Shown here: positions 25,952 to 35,019 of the stretch, one piece after another
Numbering within the stretch: position 1 is the first letter of the stretch
How the letters are laid out: each line of letters opens with the position of its first letter
Assembly (NCBI RefSeq): GCF_006152145.1
Contig: NZ_VDFV01000008.1
Coordinates: forward strand, 62,001 to 126,000
DNA from: Rubellimicrobium roseum
Lineage (GTDB): Bacteria > Pseudomonadota > Alphaproteobacteria > Rhodobacterales > Rhodobacteraceae
Reading direction: 5' to 3'
DNA: 64,000 nt
Notes under the pieces: generated by a model
Database searches by the model: none
What the model was told of the DNA's origin: nothing
The model's input: the letters and a program-made list of their open reading frames with translations, nothing else
Position numbers and translations under genes: made by a program

Positions 25952-26859
25952 TCCTGCCCTCCCATGGCCCGGACATGCGCCGCCACGGAGTCGCGCAGCG
26001 CCGCGAGGTCATAGCCGCCTTCGAGGACGGATGCCACGCGGCCCGCGCAGAGCCGGTCGGCCGCCTCGCAGAGCCGCGCGGTGATCCAGCCGAAATCCCC
26101 GGTCGTCAGGCGCAGGCCGCCCAGGGGGTCGTCCTCGTGGGCGTCGAAGCCGGCGGAGATGAGGAGCAGGTCGGGGCGGTGGGCGTCGAGGCGGGGCAGG
26201 ATCGTGTCGGTCAGGAGCCGCCTGTAGGCCGCGCCGCCGGTCCCGGCCAGCAGGGGGAGGTTCAGGACGGTGCCGTGGGCCTCGTCCGAAGCCTCGCCGG
26301 TGCCGGGCCAGAAGGGGCTCTGGTGCGTGGAAACGAAGAGGATGCGGGGGTCCTCCTCCACCAGCGCCTGGGTGCCGTTGCCGTGGTGGACGTCGAAGTC
26401 GACGATGGCGACACGCTCGGCCCCATGGAGGTCGATGGCGCGGCGGGCGGCGAGCGCCACGTTGCCGAAGAGGCAAAAGCCCATGGGCGTGCGGGCCAGC
26501 GCATGATGGCCCGGCGGGCGGGTGGCGGCGAAGGCGCGGGTGCCGGACATCGCAAGGTCAACGGCCCGGAGCGCCGCCCCGGCGCCCAGACGCGCCGCCC
26601 GGACGGAGCCGGGCGAGAGATAGGTGTCGGGGTCGAGCGGGACCTGACCTTCGGCGGGCTCCCCGCGGACGAGCGCGTCGAGGTAGGAGCGGGGGTGCAG
26701 GACCGCGAGCTCGTCGTCCGTGGCCTCGCGTGCCTCTTCCCGGGGCAGGCCCGCGCAGCCTTCGAGCGCGGCAGCATGACGTTCGGGCCTCTCAGGGTGG
26801 CCGCGCGGCGGGGCGTGGCGGGCGCAGTCGGGGTGGGTCAGGCAAACCGGCATGGACAT
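25948..26859 (-). CDS. histone deacetylase family protein (class II-like amidohydrolase)
   Basis: A 303-residue zinc deacetylase. Active-site elements: TRPPGHHALA (the paired His), FNVALAA-like FGNVALAARRA, the zinc ligands in IVDFDVHHGNGTQ, SAGFDAHEDDPLGGL and the LEGGYDL loop. Bacterial members deacetylate acetylpolyamines, acetoin-pathway proteins or lysines; the substrate is unknown. The start is MSMPVCLTHP; a second ATG lies 6 nt inside. First gene of the hdac-xseB-ispA operon. Confidence 0.93.
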   Translation of the reverse strand: MSMPVCLTHPDCARHAPPRGHPERPERHAAALEGCAGLPREEAREATDDELAVLHPRSYLDALVRGEPAEGQVPLDPDTYLSPGSVRAARLGAGAALRAVDLAMSGTRAFAATRPPGHHALARTPMGFCLFGNVALAARRAIDLHGAERVAIVDFDVHHGNGTQALVEEDPRILFVSTHQSPFWPGTGEASDEAHGTVLNLPLLAGTGGAAYRRLLTDTILPRLDAHRPDLLLISAGFDAHEDDPLGGLRLTTGDFGWITARLCEAADRLCAGRVASVLEGGYDLAALRDSVAAHVRAMGGQE

Positions 26860-26912
26860 GAGAGGCAGGAAACGGCCTTTTCTCGGGCGAGACAAGCGAT
26901 CCCGGAGGTTCC

Positions 26913-27464
26913 ATGCGCGCCTTTTGCCTTCTTGCCCTTCTCGCCGGGCCTGCCCTGGCCCAGGACGAAGGGCCGCCGGTCCGGGAGGTCGAGGCCGACC
27001 TCGACGGGAACGGCGCGGCCGAGACCTACGTCCTGCGGGACGGCGGCGAGACGACGGTGGACCTGGAGGTGCGGACGACCGACGGCACGCGCATGGTTCC
27101 GGGCATCGCCTGGACGGGCCGCACGCCGGGCACCGAGCCGGAACTGGCCCTGAGCCCGGCGGGCTCGGTGCAGGTCGTCTCGATGAACGACGCGGTGGGG
27201 CGGGACCGCTGGCGGCTCGTGCTGACCCTGGCCCACCGGGGCGGCGACTGGCGCGTGGCGGGGATCACCTATGACTGGCGCGACACGCTGGACCCGGCGG
27301 CGCGCTGGGGCGGCTGCGACCTGAACCTGCTGACGGGGCGTGGGACGGCAACGAGCCCGGAGGGCGAGCGGGCGATCGTGGCCCCTTCTCCCGCACCCGT
27401 GCTGTGGGACTGGCAGGACACGGACCTGCCTGACGTGCTGCCGGCCGAGTGCTTCGGCGGCTGA
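26913..27464 (+). CDS. secreted protein of unknown function
   Basis: A 183-residue protein with a short signal peptide (1-16, cleavage after GPALA). The mature part begins with an acidic VEADLDGNGAAETYVLRDGG, which resembles the DxDGDG-type loop of FG-GAP/VCBS-like proteins that bind calcium. Two cysteines (about 137 and 180) may pair. GGAGG precedes the ATG. The stop lies 4 nt from the convergent petR-like gene. Confidence 0.7.
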   Translation: MRAFCLLALLAGPALAQDEGPPVREVEADLDGNGAAETYVLRDGGETTVDLEVRTTDGTRMVPGIAWTGRTPGTEPELALSPAGSVQVVSMNDAVGRDRWRLVLTLAHRGGDWRVAGITYDWRDTLDPAARWGGCDLNLLTGRGTATSPEGERAIVAPSPAPVLWDWQDTDLPDVLPAECFGG

Positions 27465-27468
27465 CCCG

Positions 27469-28176
27469 TCAGTCGGTCGCCAGGCGGTAGCCCGCGCCGC
27501 GCACGGTCTGGAGGTAGCGCGGCTGCCGGGGGTCGGGCTCGATCTTGCGGCGCAGGCGGGTGATCTGCACGTCCACCGCCCGCTCCTGCGCGGCCGAGGG
27601 CACGCCGCGGGGGCCGGCCTCCTCGATCAGGCGCAGGCGAGTGACGGTGGCGCCGGGCTCGGCCGCGAGGATGCGCATGAGGCCCGCCTCGGTGGCGGTC
27701 AGGCGCAGGGGCTCGCCCGCGTCGCGCTGAAGCTCGCCCCGCTCCACGTCGTAGATCATGTCGCCCAGCCGCAGCCGCTGGGGCGCGGTCGGCGAGGGCA
27801 AGGGCTCGGGCGCGGCGCGGCGGAGGACGACGTTGATGCGCAGGAGCAGTTCCTTGGGGTCGAAGGGCTTGGGAAGATAGTCGTCCGCCCCGGCCTCCAG
27901 CCCCCGGATGCGGTCCCCGGTCTCGCCGCGGGCGGTGAGCAGGATGACGGGCATCCCCCAGCGCCCCACGAGGTCGCGGCACAGCGAGAGACCGTCCTCG
28001 CCCGGCATCATCACGTCGAGCACCACGAGATCGAAGGACAGCCCCGCGAGCAGCCGGCGCGCCTGCGCGGCGCCCGCGGCGGTGGTGACGAGGAATCCGT
28101 GCTTGAGGAGGAACCGCGCGAGGAGCGTGCGGATGCGCTCGTCATCGTCGACGATGAGGAGATGCGGCAGCTCCAC
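27469..28176 (-). CDS. petR: OmpR-type response regulator (PetR-like)
   Basis: A 235-residue regulator: receiver domain with acidic DDDERIR, phospho-acceptor Asp 54 in VVLDVMMPGEDG, and Lys in YLPKPFD; then a winged-helix OmpR/PhoB domain ending VDVQITRLRRKIEPDPRQPRYLQTVRGAGYRL. The pairing with a MarR-family gene directly upstream is that of petP-petR of Rhodobacter, reported as needed for growth and cytochrome bc1 expression. I use the GTG start 1 nt after the petP stop; an ATG at 28206, inside petP, also has a good ribosome site. No histidine kinase is adjacent. Confidence 0.88.
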   Translation of the reverse strand: MELPHLLIVDDDERIRTLLARFLLKHGFLVTTAAGAAQARRLLAGLSFDLVVLDVMMPGEDGLSLCRDLVGRWGMPVILLTARGETGDRIRGLEAGADDYLPKPFDPKELLLRINVVLRRAAPEPLPSPTAPQRLRLGDMIYDVERGELQRDAGEPLRLTATEAGLMRILAAEPGATVTRLRLIEEAGPRGVPSAAQERAVDVQITRLRRKIEPDPRQPRYLQTVRGAGYRLATD

Positions 28177-28177
28177 G

Positions 28178-28696
28178 TCAGCGGCTCCCGGCCTTGCCCG
28201 GGGCATCGCCGCCTTCGAAGTGGCGGCGCATCTCGGGGTCCATCATGGCTTCCAGCACCTGCCGGAAGCCCTGGACGGCCTGAGGTCCCGCGGCGCGGTA
28301 GGCGGCCCGCATCCGGTCGCGCTGGGCCTCGGAGAGCGCGCGCTCCAGGGTGCGGCCCGTCTCGGTCAGGTGGAGGTGCCGCTCGCGCCGGTCCTCGCGG
28401 CCGACGCGGGCCTCGACCAGGCCGTCGTCCATGAGCCGGCGCAGGACGCGGTTCAGGGACTGCTTGGTGACGCCCAGGATGTCGAGGAGGTTGCCGACGG
28501 TCGTGCCCGGGCTGCGCCCGATGAAGTGCAGCGCCCGGTGATGCGCCCGGCCGTAGTCCTGCTCGGCCAGGATGCGGTCGGGCGCGGCCGTGAAGCCGCG
28601 ATAGGCGAAGAACATCGCCTCGATGCCTTTTCGCAGCTGCTCGTCCGTCAGGTAGAGGAGCCCATGCCCCCCCTGCGGTCCCGGTCGCTCGGCCAT
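28178..28696 (-). CDS. petP: MarR-family regulator (PetP-like)
   Basis: A 172-residue winged-helix protein. The DNA-binding part is IGRSPGTTVGNLLDILGVTKQSLNRVLRRLMDDGLVEARVGREDRRERHLHL in family pattern (HTH about 62-95, wing about 97-112). The name rests on the conserved petP-petR pair. A palindrome GTCA-N7-TGAC lies about 30 nt ahead of the start and could be its own operator. Divergent from ilvE. Confidence 0.87.
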   Translation of the reverse strand: MAERPGPQGGHGLLYLTDEQLRKGIEAMFFAYRGFTAAPDRILAEQDYGRAHHRALHFIGRSPGTTVGNLLDILGVTKQSLNRVLRRLMDDGLVEARVGREDRRERHLHLTETGRTLERALSEAQRDRMRAAYRAAGPQAVQGFRQVLEAMMDPEMRRHFEGGDAPGKAGSR

Positions 28697-28725
28697 GCGA
28701 TCTCCTTCGGCTCGGCCTAAGATAC

Positions 28726-28740
28726 GTCAGCCATGTTGAC
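28726..28740. promoter_or_regulatory. GTCA-N7-TGAC palindrome between petP and ilvE
   Basis: A 15-bp interrupted palindrome in the 139-bp divergent spacer, about 30 nt upstream of the petP-like start. Position and symmetry suit a dimeric MarR-type autoregulator, but it was found only by eye. Confidence 0.4.
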
Positions 28741-28835
28741 ATTCCAAGCCCCCGCTGATAGCTCCTCGGGCGGAATGCGCAACTTTATGTCCGATATGGA
28801 CCAAATCGCGACAGGAATGGCAAGGAGAGTGGAGC

Positions 28836-29705
28836 ATGGCCGCAGCCTATGACGACCGCGACGGATGGATCTGGATGGACGGCAAGCTCGTGCCGTGGCG
28901 CGACGCCAACGTCCACATCCTGACGCACGCCCTCCACTACGCCTCGTCGGTCTTCGAGGGCGAGCGCTGCTATTCGGGCAAGATCTTCAAGGGGCACGAG
29001 CATTCGCTGCGCCTGCGACGGTCGGCCGAGCTTCTCGACATGGATATCCCCTTCTCGGCCGAGGAGATCGACGCCGCCAAGGACGCCATGCTGAAGGCCA
29101 ACGGCTGGACGGACGCCTATGTGCGCGCGGTCGCCTGGCGCGGCTCGGGCGAGGACATGGGCGTCTCGGCGCGGCGCAATCCCGTTCGGCTGGCCGTCGC
29201 CGGCTGGGAATGGGGCAACTACTACGGCGACGCCAAGATGAAGGGCGCCAAGCTCGACATCGCGAAGTGGAAGCGGCCCTCGCCCGAGACCATCCCGTCC
29301 GAAGCCAAGGCGGCGGGCCTCTACATGATCTGCACCATGTCCAAGCACGCGGCCGAGGCCAAGGGCTGCTCGGACGCGATGATGATGGACTACCGCGGCT
29401 ACGTGGCCGAGGCGACGGGCGCCAACATCTTCTTCGTCAAGGACGGCGAGGTGCACACGCCCAAGCCCGACTGCTTCCTGAACGGCATCACCCGCCAGAC
29501 CGTGATCGGGATGCTGCGCGACCGGCAGGTGAAGGTCCATGAGCGCCACATCGAGCCTTCCGAGCTTGAAAGCTTCGAGCAGTGCTGGCTCACGGGGACG
29601 GCGGCCGAGGTGACCCCCGTGGGGCAGATCGGCGACTACAGCTTCGAGGTGGGCCAGATGGTCCGCGACGTGGCCAGCGCCTACGAGAAGCTGGTCCGCG
29701 CCTGA
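28836..29705 (+). CDS. ilvE: branched-chain amino acid aminotransferase
   Basis: A 289-residue class IV PLP aminotransferase for Leu, Ile and Val. The conserved SSVFEGERCY, the catalytic-lysine neighbourhood GNYYGDAKMKGAKLDIAKW, DAMMMDYRGYVAEATGANIFFVKDG and the LTGTAAEVTPV loop that binds the PLP phosphate are present. A clear AAGGAGAG ribosome site precedes the ATG. Divergent from the petP-like regulator. Confidence 0.95.
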   Translation: MAAAYDDRDGWIWMDGKLVPWRDANVHILTHALHYASSVFEGERCYSGKIFKGHEHSLRLRRSAELLDMDIPFSAEEIDAAKDAMLKANGWTDAYVRAVAWRGSGEDMGVSARRNPVRLAVAGWEWGNYYGDAKMKGAKLDIAKWKRPSPETIPSEAKAAGLYMICTMSKHAAEAKGCSDAMMMDYRGYVAEATGANIFFVKDGEVHTPKPDCFLNGITRQTVIGMLRDRQVKVHERHIEPSELESFEQCWLTGTAAEVTPVGQIGDYSFEVGQMVRDVASAYEKLVRA

Positions 29706-29811
29706 GCACCGGCACACGGGTCCTTGTCCCCGATGAGGGCCCGGAAAGGGTCTCGTGGCGGTGCCGGCGTTCCGGCGCGCCTGTTCCTTCTGGCGTGCCG
29801 GGCGCCTCGGG

Positions 29812-30729
29812 TCAGCCTTCCGGGGGCGGGCGCCGGAGCCCGAGCTGCTGCTCGCGCCAGACGATCAGGATGCCGGCGGCGATGATGATCGCGGCGCCAC
29901 CGAGCGTGGTGCCGCGCGGCACCTCGGCAAAGGCGAGATAGCCGATCCCGATGGCCAGGAGCATCGAGGCGTAGTCGAAAGGCGCGACAAGCCCCGCCTC
30001 GGCGTGGCGGTAGGCGGAGGTCAGGAAGATCTGGCCGAAGCCGCCGAAGATGCCCGCCAAGATGAGGAGCAGGGCCTCGTGCGGGGCGGGCAGCACCCAG
30101 CCAAAGGGAATCGTCGTCAGCGACAGGAGGGTCGCGGTGACGGAGAACCAGAAGACGATGGCCGCCGTGCCCTCGGTCATGGTGAGGCGGCGAATGAAGA
30201 CCTGGGCGAGCGCCGCAAAGACGGCTCCGCCGAGCGTCAGCATGGCGCCCAACGTCTCGCGCGCCGTAGCATCGGCGCCGAGCGTCAGCCGCGGCGAGAG
30301 CACCACGAGCACGCCCACGAGGCCCAGCGCCACGGCCAGGAATCGCACGAGGCGCACCCGCTCGCCCAGGAACATCGCGCCGAAGACCACGACGAGGAGC
30401 GGCGCGGCGTAGCCGATGGCGGTGACCTCGGGCAAGGGAAGGAGCCCCAGACCGGCGAAGCCCAGGCCCATGCCCATGGTGCCCACGAGCCCGCGCCAGA
30501 CATGGCCCAGCGGATCGCTCGTGCGCAGGCCATCGCGCAGGTTTCCCTGCCAGGCGAGCCAGGCCAGGATCACGGGACAGGCAAAGAGCGAGCGGAAGAA
30601 CACCGCCTGCCCCGGAGGGACGTGATCCGCCGTGGCCTTGATGAGAGCGGCCATGGCCGCGAAGACGGCAACCGAGGCCAGCTTGAAGGAGATCCCCCGC
30701 AGGGGTTGCCGAAAGATCTGAGGCGGCAT
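29812..30729 (-). CDS. DMT superfamily (EamA) transporter
   Basis: A 305-residue membrane protein with ten predicted helices in two EamA repeats (about 15-140 and 160-290). FFRSLFACPVILAWLAW and the second repeat FGQIFLTSAYRHAEAGLVAPFDYASMLLAIGIGYL are typical of the EamA/RhaT family of metabolite exporters. Substrate unknown. Confidence 0.9.
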   Translation of the reverse strand: MPPQIFRQPLRGISFKLASVAVFAAMAALIKATADHVPPGQAVFFRSLFACPVILAWLAWQGNLRDGLRTSDPLGHVWRGLVGTMGMGLGFAGLGLLPLPEVTAIGYAAPLLVVVFGAMFLGERVRLVRFLAVALGLVGVLVVLSPRLTLGADATARETLGAMLTLGGAVFAALAQVFIRRLTMTEGTAAIVFWFSVTATLLSLTTIPFGWVLPAPHEALLLILAGIFGGFGQIFLTSAYRHAEAGLVAPFDYASMLLAIGIGYLAFAEVPRGTTLGGAAIIIAAGILIVWREQQLGLRRPPPEG

Positions 30730-30786
30730 GGAAGGCTCCGGAACGGGCCTCCTAGCCTTGCGCGCCCGGTCGGCGGGCGCAACCCG

Positions 30787-30996
30787 TCAGTGATCGCGAT
30801 CGCGCAGCATCCGCAGGACGGGCTGGAGCGTCTCCTCGGCCGGAACCTCGCGGCGGCGGCGGTCGAGCGCCTGCGCGGCGGGGTGGCGCCCGTCTTCGCG
30901 CGCGAGCCGCAGGAAGTGCCTTAGGCGCAGGCCGGCGTTCTCGGGGGCGGGGTGGTCGACGATGTGGCGGGTGGTGGGATCGATGTGGCGGGTCAT
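30787..30996 (-). CDS. small hypothetical protein
   Basis: A 69-residue, highly charged, His- and Arg-rich soluble protein without a recognised domain. Supported by a strong ribosome site (GGAGG, 5 nt before ATG). The N-terminus repeats TRHI twice (TRHIDPTTRHIVDHP). It lies between the EamA and App1-like genes, transcribed with them or alone. Confidence 0.6.
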   Translation of the reverse strand: MTRHIDPTTRHIVDHPAPENAGLRLRHFLRLAREDGRHPAAQALDRRRREVPAEETLQPVLRMLRDRDH

Positions 30997-31023
30997 GGGA
31001 TCCTCCGGTCACGTGCCCCGAAT

Positions 31024-32037
31024 CTAGGGCGCCGTGGCCCGAAGTTCACGTTTTTTCTCGGCCAGCTCGCTCAGGAGCGGCCCGTAGTCGTCCAGGAGGT
31101 CCACGGGAATGCCCTGGGCGCGCAGCTCGGCCACCGCGCCGGCCTCGGCCGCGCGGCCGGCGCGGCGCAGCGTCACGCGCCGGACGCGGCCCGGATGACG
31201 GGCGGCAACGGCGGCGTAGATCGCGGCGTCGTGCTGGCCGGTGTCGCCCACGAGCCAGAACGGCAGGCCGGGATTGGCGGCCATGAGGCGGTCGATGACG
31301 CCGCCCTTGTGCTCGCCATGCGAGGTCGGTCCTTCCTGCAACTCGCCGATCCCGAGGTCTCGCAGGAAGAGCGGCGCCCGCACGAGGCCCGCGCGGGCGA
31401 AGAGACCCTCGAGGAAGGCGTGGAGGTTCCAGGGTGAGGAGGAGACGAAGAAGACCGGGTTGCGCCCGGCCTCGGACAGGCGGGCGAGGAGTTCGACCGC
31501 ATCGGGGAAGACGTGGCGGCTCTGGATGTTGCCGGTCAGGGTGGTCCAGAGATTGCGCGGCAGGTTCCAGGCTCCGGTGGCGATCACCGTGTCGTCGATG
31601 TCCGAGACCACGGCCATTCGCGCCCGGGGGTTCGGGATCTGCACGGGGAGGCGCGCATGGGCCCCCTCGGCCTCGACGGCGACCTCGGCCCAGCCCCGGG
31701 CGTCGGACTGGGGGATCAGGAGGTTGAAGTAGCCCTCCTCGTCGGTGATGGCCGAGACGCCATGGGCGGGCGCCGTGACCGTGACCTCGGCCACTTCGTC
31801 GGTCAGGAAGAGCGAGAGCATCTGGAGCAGGTTGCGCCAGGGGCCCTGACCGTGGCGGGCCTGGGGCCGCTTCAGCCGGGACAGGACCCGGCCGCGGGCG
31901 ATCCAGTGGTCGGGGGTGGCGTAACCAAGGTAGACCTCGATCACCGGCGGGCCGGCCCGGACCGGCTCGAACGGGCCGAAGGCGGATTCGAGACGGCGCC
32001 CGGTCCGGGCCAAGAGCCGTAGGAGGCCACGTTTCAT
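31024..32037 (-). CDS. App1-family phosphatidate phosphatase-like protein (DUF2183)
   Basis: A 337-residue protein. A beta-sandwich-like N-terminal part (about 30-135) precedes a HAD-like catalytic domain with DIDDT (146-150, the DxDxT nucleophile motif), FVSSSPWNLHAFL and the GDTGQHD motif. Yeast App1 dephosphorylates phosphatidic acid at actin patches; in bacteria the substrate is not established. The start MKRGLLRLLA avoids an upstream extension through the repeat-containing spacer. Confidence 0.88.
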   Translation of the reverse strand: MKRGLLRLLARTGRRLESAFGPFEPVRAGPPVIEVYLGYATPDHWIARGRVLSRLKRPQARHGQGPWRNLLQMLSLFLTDEVAEVTVTAPAHGVSAITDEEGYFNLLIPQSDARGWAEVAVEAEGAHARLPVQIPNPRARMAVVSDIDDTVIATGAWNLPRNLWTTLTGNIQSRHVFPDAVELLARLSEAGRNPVFFVSSSPWNLHAFLEGLFARAGLVRAPLFLRDLGIGELQEGPTSHGEHKGGVIDRLMAANPGLPFWLVGDTGQHDAAIYAAVAARHPGRVRRVTLRRAGRAAEAGAVAELRAQGIPVDLLDDYGPLLSELAEKKRELRATAP

Positions 32038-32771
32038 GGGAAGATCGTCCCGGAACGGCATCCGCCGGAGGGCGCGCGGGGCCTCCGGGAGGTTGAGCAA
32101 GAAAGGCCCGTGTACATGCCATCGGACGAGGGTCTGCACAAGTCCGGCGCGGCAGCTTCCCAGCGGTCACGACGGGGTGTTCCCGGAGCATTCCGGCACG
32201 ACGTCGCGGGTCGGGCCCTAGGTCACCCTTGGGTGCGCGGCACCTGGGAGAGGCAGCCCCATCGGGCATTCGAAGCGAAACCGACGCGCGCGGGTGAACA
32301 GAAGAGGTCCGCTTCGGGGAACGACGGCTCCAAGAGCTGATCGGCAGGCGCTGGCCCGCCACCGTCGCTCTTGAGCGGGCTGACTTCAGGCCTGAACACG
32401 AAGCGGCTCTCAAGGACCGCCAGGACGAGTTCCGGATACGTTTGCGCTACCTATGCCAGCAACGGCATCCGCCGGAGAGCGAGGGGAGCACTCTCCGGCG
32501 GGAACGGACCGCGACAGGGATTTCGCGGTCGAGAAACACGGCGCCTCGCTTGGGACAGGCATCGGGTATCGGCGCCGTTGTGAAAGATGAACGTCGAGCC
32601 TCTGAGCGGGTTCCAGTCTGTCGTTCGCTTTTTGCATGAAAACCTGGACTCGGCCGGATTGCGCCTTTGGTCGCGGCCGGGCCAATGTATCTGGACCCGC
32701 CCCGGCGATGCGCTAACCTACTCTGGACAATGGCGGACCGCGGGGAGCGGCCGAGGCGAGGGAGAACGGGA
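32038..32771. other. 734-bp spacer with a duplicated 17-mer and hairpins, no intact gene
   Basis: No frame gives a convincing protein. AACGGCATCCGCCGGAG occurs at 32054-32070 and again at 32461-32477. The second copy starts a perfect 11-bp hairpin (32469-32479 with 32491-32501) and the first a CCGGAGG/CCTCCGG hairpin. A plus-strand frame from about 32300 to 32641 is open without an ATG and reads charged, protein-like sequence over the first 55 codons; it could be a gene remnant. Base composition is less GC-skewed than the flanking genes. Confidence 0.5.
32054..32501 (+). repeat. direct repeat of a 17-mer with hairpins (two copies)
   Basis: The exact 17-mer AACGGCATCCGCCGGAG begins at 32054 and at 32461, about 400 bp apart. 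Each copy is followed by sequence complementary to its second half, giving stem-loops. This resembles short palindromic extragenic repeats; only two copies are visible in the window. Confidence 0.55.
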
Positions 32772-33260
32772 ATGAGATTCGGCATGATCGCAGCCGTGGC
32801 GCTGCTGGCCCCCGGCGCGTCCTGGGCGCAGGACGGCACGGGCGATGCGGCTGCGGGCGAGGAGCACTTCAACCGGCAGTGCATCTCGTGCCACGTCGTG
32901 CAGAACGAAGCGGGCGAGGTGCTGGCGGGTCGCAACGCCAAGGTGGGGCCGAACCTCTACGGCGTCGTGGGCCGGGTGGCAGGCTCGTATCCCGATTTCG
33001 CCTACAGCGACCTGATGATGACCTACGGCGCCACGGGCGCGGTCTGGGAAGAGGCGAACTTCACGGCCTACATCCAGGACCCGACCGGCTATCTGCGCGA
33101 GGCCACCGGCGAATCGGGGCGCAGCAAGATGGCGTATCAGGTGCGGGACGAGCAGGAGGCGCACGACCTCTATGCCTATATGGCGACCTTCTCGTCCGAC
33201 GCCGCCGCCGCTCCGGCGGAAGGCGAGGCGCCGGCCGAAGCGGAGGCGCCTTCGCAGTGA
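32772..33260 (+). CDS. secreted cytochrome c (class I)
   Basis: A 162-residue protein with a signal peptide (1-19, cleavage before QDG), one haem site CISCH (37-41), the GPNLYGVVGR stretch that follows the haem in c2/c550-type cytochromes, and Met 120 in SKMAY as probable distal ligand. The last 20 residues are a low-complexity Ala/Glu/Pro tail. It should work as a periplasmic electron carrier. GGGAA precedes the ATG. The next gene is 43 nt downstream on the same strand but is functionally unrelated. Confidence 0.92.
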   Translation: MRFGMIAAVALLAPGASWAQDGTGDAAAGEEHFNRQCISCHVVQNEAGEVLAGRNAKVGPNLYGVVGRVAGSYPDFAYSDLMMTYGATGAVWEEANFTAYIQDPTGYLREATGESGRSKMAYQVRDEQEAHDLYAYMATFSSDAAAAPAEGEAPAEAEAPSQ

Positions 33261-33303
33261 GGTCCGCGGAGCCCGGCGGCTGCGGAGGGGCGGCCGGGCA
33301 CCC

Positions 33304-35019
33304 ATGATCGTCTATTCCGACCGCCGGCGCCGCGTGGCGCCGCGCGAGTTTCTGGAGCGGCTGATTCGGAGCTTCGGAGCGCCGAGGCACGATACGCTTG
33401 CACTCCTCGTCGAGACGGGGGTGCTGGAGGCAGGGGTCGCGGACGCGCTCTGCCCCGAGGAGGACCACCAGGGGGAAGGTCTTGCGGAGCTTCGCGCGGC
33501 GATGCTGGATCTCGCGCGGGCTCTGCGCGGGGATGCCGACCGCCTGGTCTCGGCCCGCAAACGCCTGGCGGGAATCGCGGCCCGGCTTTCCCCCGAGCCG
33601 GTCGAGGTCTCCGAGCCCGAGGGCTTCGCCTTTTACGCGCTCTATCCCGAAACCTATGCCGAGGCGGCGCGGCGCTTCCTGCGGGCGGAGCAGCCCGAGC
33701 GGGCGATGGTCGTGGGCCTGCGGAGCATCGGCACGACGCTCTCGGCCGTGGTGGCGGCGGAGTTGGAGGCGCAGGGCGTGGAGGTGACGAGCTTCACCGT
33801 CCGTCCGCGCGGCCATCCCTGGGACCGGAAGCTGCGGCTTTCCCCGGAGCTGCGCGCGGGCCTGGGCCAGGGCGGGCCTGTCCTGATCGTGGACGAAGGG
33901 CCAGGGATCAGCGGCAGCTCCTTCGCCAGTGTGGCAGAGGCGGCGTCGGAGGCCGGGGTGCCGGACGACCGCATCCACCTGTTCCCGAGCTGGGACAGCG
34001 ACGGGTCGGGCCTGCGTTCCGAGCGGGCGCGGGCGGTCTGGCCACGGGTGAAGCGTTGGGTCGTGTCCTTCGAGGAGACGTTCCTCGACACGGGCCGGCT
34101 TGCGGCGGCCTGGGGCGGAGGCGGCCTGCGGGACATCTCGGGAGGGCTGTGGCGAGAGGTGGTCCCGTCGTGCCGGGACGTCGCCGTACAGCCCCAGCAC
34201 GAGCGCCGGAAGTATCTTCTGGAGCGGGGGGACGGGACGCCACTCCTGCTCAAGTTCGTGGGGCTGGGGGATCGTGGCCACCGGGCGCTCGCGCGGGCCG
34301 AGATCCAGGCGGCGGACGGGTTCGCGTCTCCCGTGGCGGGCCTGCGGGACGGGTTCCTGGCTCAGGAATGGGTCAAGGGGCATCCGGCCGGGAGTGCTCT
34401 GCACGCCCGGACAGCAGAGGACACCGGGAGCAACTGGTCGGCCACGATGGGAAGGTATCTCGGCCACCTCGCGACGCAGACGAAGGGAGCGGCGCGCTTC
34501 GACGACATCCTGGCCATGGTCCGGCTCAATGTCGGCGAGGGCCTGGGCGGGGAGGCCTTGGGGCACGTGGCATGGTTGGAGCGGATGCGCGCAGCGGTCG
34601 AGGCGCGGCCCGCCGTGGCGGTGGACGGTCGGATGCTCCCTCAGGAATGGCTGCGGAGCGAGGCGGGGGAGCGGCTCAAGTGCGACGGTCTCGACCACCA
34701 TGATGACCATTTCTGGCCCGGCGCGCAGGACATTGCCTGGGATCTGGCCGGGGCGATGGTGGAATGGGGCATGGAGCCGGAGGCCCGGGAAGCCCTCCTG
34801 CAGCACTACGAGTCGTGCAGCGAGATCCGTCCGGGCGCACGGGATGATGGCGCCCGCGAGGTGCTGCACTTCTACGAAGCCACCTATCTGGCGTACCGGC
34901 TGGGCTACACCACGCTTGCGGCCGAGACGCTGGGCAGCGGCGAGGACGGGTGCCGAATGGCGCGCGACAGGGACCGCTATGCGGGGCTCCTGCGGGCGGC
35001 GCTGGAGCGGGGCGCGTGA
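33304..35019 (+). CDS. phosphoribosyltransferase-kinase fusion protein
   Basis: A 571-residue cytoplasmic protein of unknown function with two recognisable halves. Residues 130-210 look like a type I phosphoribosyltransferase: VVGLRSIGTTLS (136-147, PPi-loop-like), a loop 161-176, and VLIVDEGPGISGSSF (193-207), the PRPP-binding motif. Residues 295-490 resemble an aminoglycoside-phosphotransferase-type kinase: strand LLLKF with Lys 317, hinge LAQEWVKGHP (352-361), and KCDGLDHHDDHFWPGAQDIAWDLAG (split: 459-468 and 472-482) in place of the HxDxxxxN/D loops, degenerate but ordered. It overlaps a HAD phosphatase gene by GTGA. Similar PRTase, kinase and HAD sets occur in proposed Ter-type stress metabolite pathways. 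Confidence 0.75.
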   Translation: MIVYSDRRRRVAPREFLERLIRSFGAPRHDTLALLVETGVLEAGVADALCPEEDHQGEGLAELRAAMLDLARALRGDADRLVSARKRLAGIAARLSPEPVEVSEPEGFAFYALYPETYAEAARRFLRAEQPERAMVVGLRSIGTTLSAVVAAELEAQGVEVTSFTVRPRGHPWDRKLRLSPELRAGLGQGGPVLIVDEGPGISGSSFASVAEAASEAGVPDDRIHLFPSWDSDGSGLRSERARAVWPRVKRWVVSFEETFLDTGRLAAAWGGGGLRDISGGLWREVVPSCRDVAVQPQHERRKYLLERGDGTPLLLKFVGLGDRGHRALARAEIQAADGFASPVAGLRDGFLAQEWVKGHPAGSALHARTAEDTGSNWSATMGRYLGHLATQTKGAARFDDILAMVRLNVGEGLGGEALGHVAWLERMRAAVEARPAVAVDGRMLPQEWLRSEAGERLKCDGLDHHDDHFWPGAQDIAWDLAGAMVEWGMEPEAREALLQHYESCSEIRPGARDDGAREVLHFYEATYLAYRLGYTTLAAETLGSGEDGCRMARDRDRYAGLLRAALERGA

